Shown: positions 53,601 through 64,000 of the stretch, piece by piece
Layout of the letters: every line of letters starts with the position of its first letter
Numbering within the stretch: position 1 is the first letter of the stretch
Assembly (NCBI GenBank): GCA_034687125.1
Contig: JAQGBZ010000059.1
Location: 62,001 to 126,000, forward strand
Direction of reading: 5' to 3'
DNA from: Neelides folsomi
Lineage: Eukaryota > Arthropoda > Collembola > Neelipleona > Neelidae
DNA length: 64,000 bases
Notes under the pieces: model-generated
Databases searched by the model: none
Told to the model about the DNA's origin: nothing
Seen by the model: the letters and a program-made list of their open reading frames with translations, nothing else
Position numbers and translations under genes: made by a program

Positions 53601-56527
53601 TTTGGGCTGTTTTGGTTGAGCACAATTGACTTTCACCAGGCTCAAGGAACCTGAGCCTGGTGAAAGTGAATTGCATATATGACCTTATATGATGAGATAT
53701 GTGGCAGAGTTCATTGACCCCGACTCCCGACCCTTTACCTTATTAAAGCATTCATTTTGAATTGATCATCTTTTAAAGTTTAATCATATTTCAAATACTT
53801 CTTTTCCTATTCTCAGAATATTTAATTTGATATGGGTCTTTTATTATTTCAGCTGTGTCAAGGAACATTAAGGCCTTCGCGGTCTCGAGGGATGGCTTTT
53901 TTATGTTCTCGCTTATTTATCCCGAGAACAAAAATGTCAAAGAGCTTTTCAAGCGAATAGAAACATTCAACCCCACGGAGAACCCCGAGTAATAAATATC
54001 TTATAATTTATACTCAATTACATATTTGTATTTCTAAAGATTAATTAATAATTTTTGAGGTTTTTAAAGGGTTTTTTAAGTCTAACGAATTGTTATTATA
54101 ATGTATAATAATAACAATTATCATTTGTAAATTTGAAGAAAGCTACACCTGGTCAGTCAACTTGAAGGCGAAGAGGTTGTTATTCTCGTTAAGACTTTCC
54201 TTGGTTTTACCAAGATGATGGAAAGATTGATGGAACATTTATCGCTAAATATTGATCCAACTAACAAGTAATTTAGAACACATTCTTGGTCACTTATAAT
54301 AAAAATTCATGAAATGGTGATATTTATTACTAATTGATTGCATATAATTAAATTATGGTTATATTATAGAAACGATGATACCACCGATGTCTTGCTTTCG
54401 AAGTTTTTTGAACATATCGGGTTCTTGGCAGATCTGCTCCATGATTTTGGAGGTTATCAACACCTTGGTTGCCATCAAAAAACGATTGACGAATTTAAGG
54501 GAGTTGACATGCTCGTCAAATCAATCTTGTCCGATTTGAGAAAGCCCGTTGATGTTTTCAACTGGACATTGAAGTGGAAAAGATTTCAAGTGATAATTTT
54601 AAAAATATTTTAATTTATTGAATTTCCCTAAATACAGTGTTGATAATATTTTTAACAATGCAATAAATACCATTTATTTAGATATACAACAATAAAAATT
54701 TATTTTTCGCAATTAAATAACTGAAATTATAATTTTACTTTCTTTTAGTTCCTCAATGAAGTTTTGAGCATGAAGATAATCCACTTTGTGTTCGTACATG
54801 TAGTATCTCTGGGATTATACATCCAAAGGAGCGGATCTCAAAAGCATGCCCTCAAATCTTGGACCGATATTACCGAGATCCACAATGTTTTAGTAAAGGT
54901 TGCGGATTCCGAGCAAACACTCCGCCAACATATCGATGAGTAAAATACAATATAAAATACAATGGTTTATATTTTATAATCATGATTGGAATGGAAATTG
55001 GCCATTATTATTTAAAATACTTTCCTATTAAGTTTATTATTAATACTAATACAATTGTTATATCAGTACTTTGAAAAACATTACATTTACAAACCAGATA
55101 ATATTGTTGTTATATGTTTATTAGCATGATTAAGAAGCAGGAAGAGATTTTGGGTAAAATTGCCAAGGTCCGAAAACGCTTCACTCGGCAGAATGAACTC
55201 TATGTAAACCACCACTTCTTGCTTGCCTCGACCCAAGACCTTATTGACACGTTTGCTCGACTCCAGACATACTTGGTGAAACTGAATGTTTCACCACCCA
55301 ACCAAAGTTATACTTGGAGCACACTTACCTATCAAACTATTCTATCATTGAAAAGTATGGCTGTGGAGCAAATGAAGAATTTCGAACGGGTCTGTAATTA
55401 CCATTGCCTTCTTCTTGGGGTTGCTGTCAAGCCGCCTGAGACCAAGCACATTGAAGTGTCGTTGCCTCCAGAATTTGTTGTCCGAGCGAGCAACCCCAAC
55501 TTGAGCCCAAATCTTGACAATCCCGCCAATGCCCACGCGGGAGCCTTTGGAGATTTTGAAGAAAGTGTTGGTCAGATTAGGGATTATGTCCCACAAGAGC
55601 GTCGAGACGAAGTTTTTACTCTTGAGCCCGGCGATCGAGCAGAAGAGCCGACCACTTCAACACCGACCACTTCTGCTTATGACATTGACCCAAATTTGGT
55701 GTCCTCAATGAACGTCTTGTTTCTCCAACTCAAGGAAAAACTTGAGCCCATTTATAATGCCACACTGGAAAGAGAAAAGGAGGCAGGAGCAGAAAGACGC
55801 CGGTTTATATACCTTGGACAGGCAGGAGTGGATAGAGCTAGGTTTTACACCAGCCTGGCGAATTTAAGGGCTGAAACTGAAGCTGAAGCTGCGACTACTA
55901 CATGTGAGCATCCGAGTGTTCCTGAAACACCAAGTGATATTGATGAGGAGACGCTTTTATTATTTGAAGGACTTCCTCTTGGTTTCGGTAAATGAGCGTA
56001 TTCGTTAAAAAACTATTAAAAACTTAGTTATTTTAAATATATATTATATTAATTGTTTTAACGGATATTATTATTTAAAGTAAAATTAAAGGTTGGAAGT
56101 TTATTTAGCGATATTTTTGTGATATTTTTAAGCTGATCTGGCCTTCGTCAAGGCAGCCGGGAAGTTGCGCCAAGGTGAAGAAGACACCTACGGGGACAGT
56201 GATAGCGACAGTGATGACAGCGAGGAAGAAGAAACCATCAGGATTGATGAGGGTGAGGGCGGTGAAGCCATGAACAATCATGACAGTGGGGGCGGTGATG
56301 CTATGAACAATCAAGCGAGTGAGAACAGAGAAGCCATGAGCAACCATGAGAGTGCAGAAAATGCTTCATCTGATGTACACTTCCCCGATTCTGGCAGCAA
56401 TGTGAGCGAGCTTGCGGAGATAAGGGAACTGTTTGATTTCGACGTCGATATTTCGGATTTTCTCGCCAGCCATCTCGGTAGAGGTCTATTTGAGGAAGAA
56501 GAAGGTGAATTTGACGATAGAATGTGA
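53084..56527 (+). CDS. Unrecognised protein with two alternative first exons
   Basis: Alternative first exons 53084-53093 (ATGAAGACC-G) and 53560-53563 (ATG-G) both end in phase 1 with gtgagt donors and can each join 53853-53988, then 54139-54267, 54370-54589, 54749-54939, 55125-55987, 56133-56527. The downstream form has 645 residues and starts MAVSRNIKAFAVS; the upstream form starts MKTAVSRN. I do not recognise the family. Residues 1-300 are mostly helical (LVKTFLGFTKMMERLMEHL, KKQEEILGKIAKVRKRFTRQ); about 172-188 are strongly hydrophobic (IIHFVFVHVVSLGLY) and could be a membrane or buried helix. A Thr/Pro/Glu-rich linker follows. The last exon is very acidic, with a DSDSDSDDSEEEE run and three imperfect EAMNNH-like units. 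Phases agree at every junction, so it is a real gene. AATAAA is at 56674-56679. Confidence 0.8.
53623..53673. repeat. 22-bp inverted repeat with a 7-nt loop (strong hairpin)
   Basis: The arm 53623-53644 (caattgactttcaccaggct plus ca) pairs with 53652-53673 with a single mismatch, around the loop aggaacc. It lies in the first intron of the unrecognised gene, 60 nt downstream of the second first-exon. The stem is GC-rich relative to its surroundings. It is shorter than a typical miRNA precursor stem, so its nature (small RNA, regulatory hairpin or mobile remnant) is open. Confidence 0.85.
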
Positions 56528-59500
56528 ATATTTCTTCAAATTCTCTAACTAACAGTATTATGTGTTCTAATGAGAGTGGAGGAGTATAAGACTGAGCCAT
56601 TAACTACTTTAAAAATAATGAAAATGCGTCATGTGTATCTGCCTGGATGTTTTTAAGCCTAAAGTTTTAAATTAATAAAAGTTACCTGACTGTTAACCCT
56701 TTAATTTGTTTTTGTTTTGGTGTCATAAAAGTGAACAATTCATAGTTAGTGATTTTATCTAGCGATGAAGAGGGAATAGGTATTAGGTATACTACATATA
56801 TGGCATAATGAAGAAGAAATATAATATAAATATGTGGGAGTGCAGGTGGGAATGAAGATTTGTATTACATAGATCTCAACGTTCATTCGGATCATATGAA
56901 GAATTGAGGATAGATGGTGATGAAAGGAACACGTGAGGAGTGTTTCCGGAAATGGGAAACTTGATCTTGTGTAGAATTAAAGGAGAATCAAAAGATGTTT
57001 CTTTTGTGGGCGCATAAAAGGGAACTCGTTGGGTTTGGTGGAAATGAGTCGGGTTTTGAACTGGCGGTTGATGAACTATTGACCGAGGCGGGAGGGTGGC
57101 GGGTAACAAAGGCGGGCTGGTGGCGTCCCAAGAGGACCTCCATACGCTCGCTTTGTATTTGTTCAGGGCCATTGTTGGGCCCGGGTTCCTCTCGAAATTG
57201 AAGTATTTGTGTAGGAGTAATGGGAAAGTGTAGAGATGAAAGGGCAGCAAGTGGATGGTGCGGATGTTGTAAAAGGGGAACGCGTCCCCACTTTATTCCT
57301 CAATCATAATTCCATTCACTCAAATGCCAGCCGCAAAATATCATCAATCTCACCCGGGTTTTAATCTCCACTTGAGCTGGAGAAGACCCGCGGGAGGGAA
57401 TTCATTCACCTCCAAGGAACCACTTCATTGGCCACCAAATCCGACTAACACATTTCACCAGAGACGTTTTACATTTCCAATCAATATCACCCTCCACCTT
57501 CCATTTTTACATCCTTTGCCACAACCAGAGCTTTTTTGAGTCCAAATAACAACTCCTAAATACAGATAGTTTCTCTCTTTTTTGACAGAAGGAAATTTTT
57601 GGCCCAAGTTGGGTTCTAAACCAAATTTTGTTCCGAGTGGAATGACGTTGATCCGAAGTGTGAATGGGTTGAGTGGGAGGGGGCCAAGGAGAGTTGTAAG
57701 GAATTAATTAGAGAAGAAAGAGCCGAGGCAGAAGAGAATAATCGAACGGAGTTTGATGGGCCTTTGTGCTGGAGTTGGATTAATTAGGAGATCACGGACT
57801 TGGGCCCCACTTCATCTGACGGGGCGGAGGAACGTGTGAATTGGACTCGGCCGCTCGAGAAAGCCATTACGAGCAAACAAATACCCGCGGGTGATTGAAA
57901 AAGGAGAGCAAACACTCCTTCCCTCCAAGGATCCATTTAAAGATGGTCTCATTACGTTCCCCTTCCTAATCTCCTCAAATGCTCAATTTCTCGAGGGCCC
58001 CGGCGACTCCCCCGAGAACCAGCATGCAAATACCCGAAATGAAGATTCGGAGCAAATACGCTAATACTCAAACTACACTCAAACCTATACACTAATAAAA
58101 CACACACACTTCACATAAAAAACATCTTGCATCACTTTTTAAACTAATATCTATCTATATCATATAAGAAATAATACTTTAGTAGTATTAGTAGTCAACT
58201 ACAAATTCATATGAGTACCTACTACATACCTATAATATGGTACATAGGTATACATAAGTATGTACATACTATTCATTTTATAAGTGTACCAAGAATGATG
58301 TAAAAGACAAACAAGTAAGATATGTATTACAACATAGGAATATGTGTACAAACACTTTTATACTTACAATATCAATAAATGCACTTAATGTTAGTTATTC
58401 AATGTCGAATCTTTTCATACACGATTGGCTTAATGTATGAGAGGAATGTCTTTGTAAACTGGACCATTTTGAATGTAAATTGTGTATGAGTCTGAAATAC
58501 ATGGAGAGAGAGAATGTATGAGAGTATTATAAAGTGTTTGATAAAAGTGGCGGGTGGAGTTAGGAAGAAAGATGTTGGGGAGGGAGTGGAGCGGAATCCC
58601 TCAGTTTCGACTCCTGCGGTTCCTTTACCTCCTCGCGTAATTCCACTAATATGTTCATCCTTGTCAAAGACCCACTCGAGCAGCTCCTCTCACCTCAATG
58701 AGTCTCTCAAACACAATTCCCGGCATCCTTCACAAAGATCTTCAAATCGGCCCTGTCCGTAAACACTTCCATTCACCTTCTTCCATATTCCACAGACAAA
58801 TATACACTTCCTTCAAAATCACTCATTCGGGCTTTTCGGGTTGATAAGAAAAACTCCTACAATCTTAAATTTTATCTCCTCAATTTCTATGAACAAATGG
58901 TCGAACATGTGCAAATGTTTAGCTACCTACCTATTTACTTTGGTAAGATTCTCTTAAGCATGATCTGAACATGAGGAATCTTGTGGTCAACATATCTGGA
59001 TATCTGGATACTTAATGTAAATGTTATTGCAAATTGTAATTATAAAAATATAATGTTTAAAGACAACCATAAAAGAGAGATGATTCAAGTGCTGAGAGAT
59101 GTTCCGGATGTCCACTTGACCCCCCTGGTATGAGGGCAATGGAAAAATCCTCTGTGACCTCTCCAGCTGAGCCGAGGGACTTGAGCCGCCCTGTCACGAC
59201 GCATTATGTAATTCAGGATATAAAGGAAGGCAGAGAAGAATGGAGAAATCCCTTTCGGATTACGACCGTGGGATGGAGAGGGAATGTTCAATCAGGCTGG
59301 AAATCTCTTGAGGATAAATGGGCAAATCTCATTCGCCTGCCACACAGACATGCACCTAATTCAGACATGGGTCATAGAGACGAACCAATTAACTTCTTTC
59401 AAAAACTCCCACTAAATATTTTTCCTCTTACCTTCCAACTGACTAGCAGAATGTGTAAAAACCATTTGAAATTTCATTTATTTTCTACAAGAAAATCCTT

Positions 59501-61358
59501 TGGATCATTCATAAAATATACATGTTTCAAAATGTGTGTAAAGAGTATGGATGTGGAAAGCGCGTATGGTATTTATTCTATTGCGGTTGAACGGAGAAAC
59601 TTGAGAGTTAATAACGGTGTGATGAATGTTAATTAAGGAGAGCCGATCCCATTAGGAAGAATTGGCGAGGTGAAGCGAGGAGATGGGAGAAAATCTTCAT
59701 TGATTTTCACTTGATCTGTGAGTTTTCCCATATGGAGGGGATTTCCTCGCTGCTCCACAGCTCCCTTTATCATCTTCGAGTGTGGAAGTCAGAAAGATTG
59801 GTATCAGCGGTTAAATGTAATTTTGCCCTCAAATCTCATTCAATCTCCCCTACAAGAAAAGAAAATGGAGAAGGGATGATTGACAAAATATTATTGCGAG
59901 GAGGCATATCAATAAATCAATACGGAGCATAATAAATCTGGTAAAGATATCAGAGTCTTGCCATAATACATAGCAAGAGTGCAAACAGAACTCAAAAATC
60001 TAAAATTCTTGTAAAACTGGTCAATTAAAAAGCGGGTGGGTTTTAAAGGCCAGACATTAAAGAGAAATAATGAATCGAGGAGGGAAATGACTGGCGATGA
60101 GTTATAAAGAAAATGATGAAGTCTCATGAATGTTGAGTTGAATAAAAGGAAAAATCGGGTCTGAAGGGAGAAGGTGGGAGGAATGGAGTTGACAGGGATT
60201 TAAAGCTGCTCCTGATTTCCATAAGCCCCTTCACCCCTGACGAGCCGCGAAGGTCTTTTGGGCCGCATTTCCTCGAGAGGTAATTAGGTTAGATGAGGAA
60301 AGGAAGTGTGATGATAATGGAGATTGATCTATTAGCCTCTCATTTAACCCTCCCCGACTCCATCAATGAGAGATCTTGTTTGTCAAACCCACGCGTCCCC
60401 TCAAATATTCCTCTTAATAAAGATATGACAAATTTGTCCCCCCGACTCCCCGCACAAAGCCATTAATCCGACTAACCGGCCACAATCCCCAAACTCCAAA
60501 ACTACATGTGTAAATCCATTTCTCCCCAATCAACAATGGGTGAGAGAGATGGATTGGAAATGGAAATGGTTTATTAACCGCATTATGCCTTCAGCCTTCC
60601 TATTAAGATCATACAGAAGGACTTTTGTCAAACATCACCACTTTTGTCCCATATTTGTCAAAGATTATTGTTGAGAATAATGCTCATGAATACTGTGTAC
60701 TTACTATACTGTAGTACTATACTGTACGTTCATACTTGCAAATTTCATATATTACAGATATGTACATATTTCTTTCTAAATGTAAGTGTACAATCTTTTA
60801 CTTTTGATCCTTACTTACTCTACAGCAACTTAAGCTAATGCTACTTTAACTAGTACAGATAATACCTGGTGTCTAGTTTGATAAATGGATAATTTATATA
60901 ATTATTGATCATGTATGCTATTGATTTTAAATCATTTTATGGTTTCAGTAAAAGGATTTTCCACATTTTTCCTCATAAATAATCTTTACATTGTGAATTG
61001 AACATTAAGGGCATTAAGGTATTAAAGTATTGGGGATCAAGGATAAAAAAGAGCTTCGAATGGGTTAATCTTTTTCTAAAATATCTTGAGGCAAAAGAGG
61101 AAACGCGGTGAAAAGAAAACTTTTTTCTATTCATTCGTGGATTTCATCTTAGGATTCCAAAACTACTAAACATAATATCAATGTTCGTAAATGTATTAAA
61201 ATGTATCAAAAACATGGCATAATTTGTAATATGAAATTTTAAAAGTTGTAGTTATTAAATGTCTAATATGAAAATATAGATAAATAATTATTTCTGTCGA
61301 ATATGTCCAAATATTTTAATACAATTTCATTAATTTTACATAAAATGTTTGAAATGAG
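56528..61358. other. Gene-poor intergenic region upstream of the FEZF 3' end
   Basis: About 4.8 kb between the unrecognised gene and the 3' end of the FEZF-type gene. Open frames of 124 codons (56876-57250, minus) and 168 codons (59130-59636, plus) occur but show no family motif, no signal peptide and no paired splice sites. Most of the rest is AT-rich. Distal regulatory DNA for the developmental FEZF gene is plausible but not visible. Confidence 0.45.
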
Positions 61359-62532
61359 CTAAGAAAAGCTGTTGTGTATCTGCGCTTGGTGGAGGAGAAA
61401 CGGCGAGAACAAATTTTGAGGTTGGAGCTGCGGGGCGGAAGACTTCGTGGGCGAAGTGAATGGAATTTGCGGGGAGTGGGGAGAGTCAGTGGGACGATGG
61501 TCATGGAGTTTCCGCATGTGCTTCTTAAGGTCAAAGTTCCTGCAGAAGCCCTTGCCACACGCCTTGCACGTGAACGGTTTCTTCTCGTTGTGGGTGTGCA
61601 TGTGGAAGGTCAAGTTGTAGATCTGGTGGAAGGCCTTGTTGCAGATGCTGCATTTGTAGGCCTTGTCCCCGCTGTGGGTCAACTTGTGATTTTTGTAATT
61701 GCCTTTCTGGTGAAAGCCCTTGCCGCAGAACTCGCAGACAAAGGGTTTGAACCCGTCATGTATCCGAATGTGGGTGTTGAGGGTGGAGCTCCGGTTGAAG
61801 GCCTTCCCACACGTCCCGCATTTGTGAGGCTTCTCCGACGTGTGGATGATTTTGTGCCGGCAGAGGGTCGAGGCCTGGCGAAACCCCTTCCCGCACACCT
61901 TACACACAAACGGCCGAGCCCCAGTGTGGACGGGCATATGGCGGGTGAGGTTGTAGTGGGCATTGAACACCTTCCCGCACTCGGAACATGTAAAAGACTT
62001 GCTCTTGCTCACCGGGGGCTCCTTTTGCTCCTCCTCCTTCTCCGACTTCTCCCGCCCCCGACAGGGTTTCCCCCGAGGTTCGGCCTTTCCTTGGGGCCGA
62101 GTGGGAGGCTCGGCGGTGGTGAGTCCGGAGTTCCTGGCGGGGGCTGCCAGGTGGGCCTTGGCCGCACTGATGTAGGCCGCGTAGAGCGGTGAAAAACCTG
62201 TGTGGGTCGGAGGGTCGAACCCGGTGAGGTATGGTGGATAGTAGACGAGCGGGTATTGGCGGAGGATCTCTCCCGTCCCGACGGCATAGTTGGCAGAGCT
62301 GATCACATCCCTGGGAACATACTTCCTGAAGGCCGAGTCTTCCGCTTTGCTTTGGAGTGCACTTGTGGGGATCTTCGGGGCCTCCATGATCTTGGCAATG
62401 GAGAAGGTGAGAAGAGACCGAGGTTTTTTGACCTCATCGTGGGGAAGATCCGCTTCGCCCCGGGGCGGTGCCCGATTGTCAATCATGGGAGAGATCAAGT
62501 TGTTGATCGGCTGCATTTTAATCCTCCCGTCC
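61359..62532 (-). CDS. FEZF: FEZF-type zinc-finger transcription factor (Fez/earmuff family)
   Basis: Nuclear repressor of forebrain and neural progenitor fate; the fly orthologue is earmuff. The exon runs from an acceptor (tttgtgcag, exon from 62532) to TAG at 61361-61359; the first ATG inside is at 62516, giving 385 residues. An Eh1 Groucho-binding motif ([10 protein letters not shown]) lies at residues 36-45, as in FEZF proteins. A linker rich in charged residues and proline precedes six contiguous C2H2 fingers from about residue 175 to 340: [95 protein letters not shown] and [19 protein letters not shown], all with intact Cys and His and nearly identical to vertebrate FEZF1/2. The whole finger block is in one exon. 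The frame is open from the acceptor, so an upstream coding exon could exist; I prefer a 5' UTR exon because Eh1 is already near the start. Confidence 0.94.
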
Positions 62533-64000
62533 CTGCACAAAGAAAAGGAGTTAAATGGGGACTAAAACACACCGCCATTCAAATTAAAATCCCCCTTCGT
62601 AACAGGCGGCAAAAGGAGGACTTAATGGGCTTAAGGCAAATGGAGATGAAATCAATGGCCTTTCACGACGTATCTCGCCGTTCACAACCCAAGCTGTTCA
62701 CAACCCAAACTTTCTTTCATTTCTCGATAACATGCGAATTGGGTGAGTGTTGATTATGTGAATATGCACGAGGAGAGTTAAAAAGAGAGTAATAGTCACG
62801 ATTGCTCAACACGCCTCCTCATTTCCACGAAGGAAATTGACATTTGAGCAAACACCGATGACAATTATGAGAAAGTAAATTCACCATCCCCCAGAGATTT
62901 AAAGCCCCTATTTCCATTTTCCCTATTCTTTCCACCAGTCCCTTTTTATTTCATCAATGGTCCAAGTGGCTATTATATCATCCAAACAATATGATCAACT
63001 GCCTACTTCCATCTTTCAACATTATTGGTATTCACTCTAAAATCCATTCCAAATGAGAAACATTATCACAATCGAAAACATCATTCCTATCCACTTTGAT
63101 CAACTTTTGAATGCGTTTACGATGAGAACGATTACATAAATTATTTACAGCTGACTGAATGTAAAATTATGAATATATGACAACTTGGATATAGCTAAAC
63201 TATGAATATTGGCAGTATTAACTAAATTCATCCATTAATAAATAAAATAATTAGTTTTGATTATTTAAATAAAAATTAACGATAAACCTGATCGTTAAAG
63301 ATTTGTGAGTATTTTTTTACTTGTTAGACCAATAAGCATAACCTGTCTTTAAATTCAATAATGATTTATTGGGTATCAATCGATTGGGTCGTTCTGAAAA
63401 GCACCGTTTGTCCATTATTTTAAACCGAATAAATTCCTAATTAACTCCTCGTTAGACCGTCGTGTCCCACGGGTGTCATGTAACTATTTCCCGTCTCCAA
63501 ATACTTCCTATTTAAGTACCAGTGAGTTATGGTCAGTAAAAAAGGAGCTGCGGAATCCGTACAATGTTAATTGTAAATTAGAGAGAGGTTGTAAAATCCC
63601 TAACGTGTCTCCTTGTGGGAAATGAGCGGGAGCATGGAATGTTTGCAGAAGTGGACACCAATAAAGAAAAAGTTTTAAAATTAAATGCCTCCTCCGATCC
63701 ATCGCGAATTAGAAATGTAATGACTGTCTGTCTGTTGGGGTTGGGAAGAACAAATGAGGAACAAAGTATTGATTAAAGTAGAGTCATTAAAAAACCTCCC
63801 CACCGAGTAAGGTGAAGAAATCTTCATTTTACGAGGGCCGTTCAGAAGTGGGAGAGTCGAGAACGGGATAATCGGATTCCTCATCGGGAAAGGGGGAATG
63901 AACGCCGTTCACACCTGTGCATTTCATCAGGAGGGATTCGTTCTGGTGACTCAACAGCCTCCACGGCCCGATCGAGGGAAAAGGAATTAATCAATTTTAT
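62533..64000. other. Upstream of FEZF, no gene seen
   Basis: About 1.5 kb to the window edge. The region next to 62532 is the first intron or promoter of the FEZF-type gene; the rest is AT-rich. No coding exon or RNA gene could be supported. Confidence 0.5.

Noticed and set aside
56876-57250. 124-codon open frame on the minus strand (contains SVWRSSWDATSPPLLPATLP)
   Set aside because: Proline-rich and somewhat protein-like, but no signal peptide, motif, splice partner or homologue that I can name.
59130-59636. 168-codon open frame on the plus strand
   Set aside because: No motif, no splice context and no recognisable homology; chance is likely in this intergenic region.
61374-62192. 272-codon open frame on the plus strand
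   Set aside because: Antisense shadow of the FEZF zinc-finger exon.

Overview
This is animal nuclear DNA. It has spliced genes with GT-AG introns (mostly 50-150 nt, a few of several kb), long AT-rich intergenic DNA and no operons. Because the genes are broken into short exons, I rebuilt each one by joining exons whose phases match. The secreted CUB-type protein at 17136-20880 belongs to a family I know from arthropods (the Cys-rich GFGVCCVF signature followed by a CUB-like region). Together with the compact introns this suggests an arthropod, perhaps a crustacean or mite; the species is not determinable here.

Layout. 431-7760 (-): N-terminal two thirds of a TMTC1-like O-mannosyltransferase, whose TPR end lies beyond the left edge. 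7761-17135: gene-poor, with one weak coding-like segment near 9.2-9.7 kb. 17136-20880 (-): CUB-type secreted protein with a large Lys/Pro-rich insertion. 23296-23532 (-): intronless MOZART1-like frame with one in-frame stop. 25920-34399 (+): ARHGAP1-type RhoGAP. 36244-39930 (+): SANBR/KIAA1841 homologue. 40095-42668 (-): protein phosphatase 1 catalytic subunit, head-to-head with EMG1 (43019-44112, +). 44985-47354 (+): Notchless/NLE1. 48072-52130 (-): mitochondrial carnitine/acylcarnitine carrier, hosting a nested LRR gene (48910-51296, +) whose last codons overlap a carrier exon antisense. 53084-56527 (+): unrecognised gene with two duplicated first exons. 56528-61358: gene-poor. 61359-62532 (-): FEZF-type six-finger transcription factor. 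62533-64000: no gene seen.

The genes do not form a pathway. EMG1 and NLE1 are neighbours and both act in ribosome assembly (40S and 60S), but with only two genes this may be coincidence. The most unusual features are the nested, antisense-overlapping LRR gene, the duplicated promoter/first exon of the unrecognised gene with a near-perfect intronic hairpin beside it, a GC-AG intron and a duplicated terminal exon in NLE1, the Lys/Pro insertion in the CUB protein, and the MOZART1-like frame with a stop. I saw no convincing rRNA, tRNA, CRISPR array or intact transposon.
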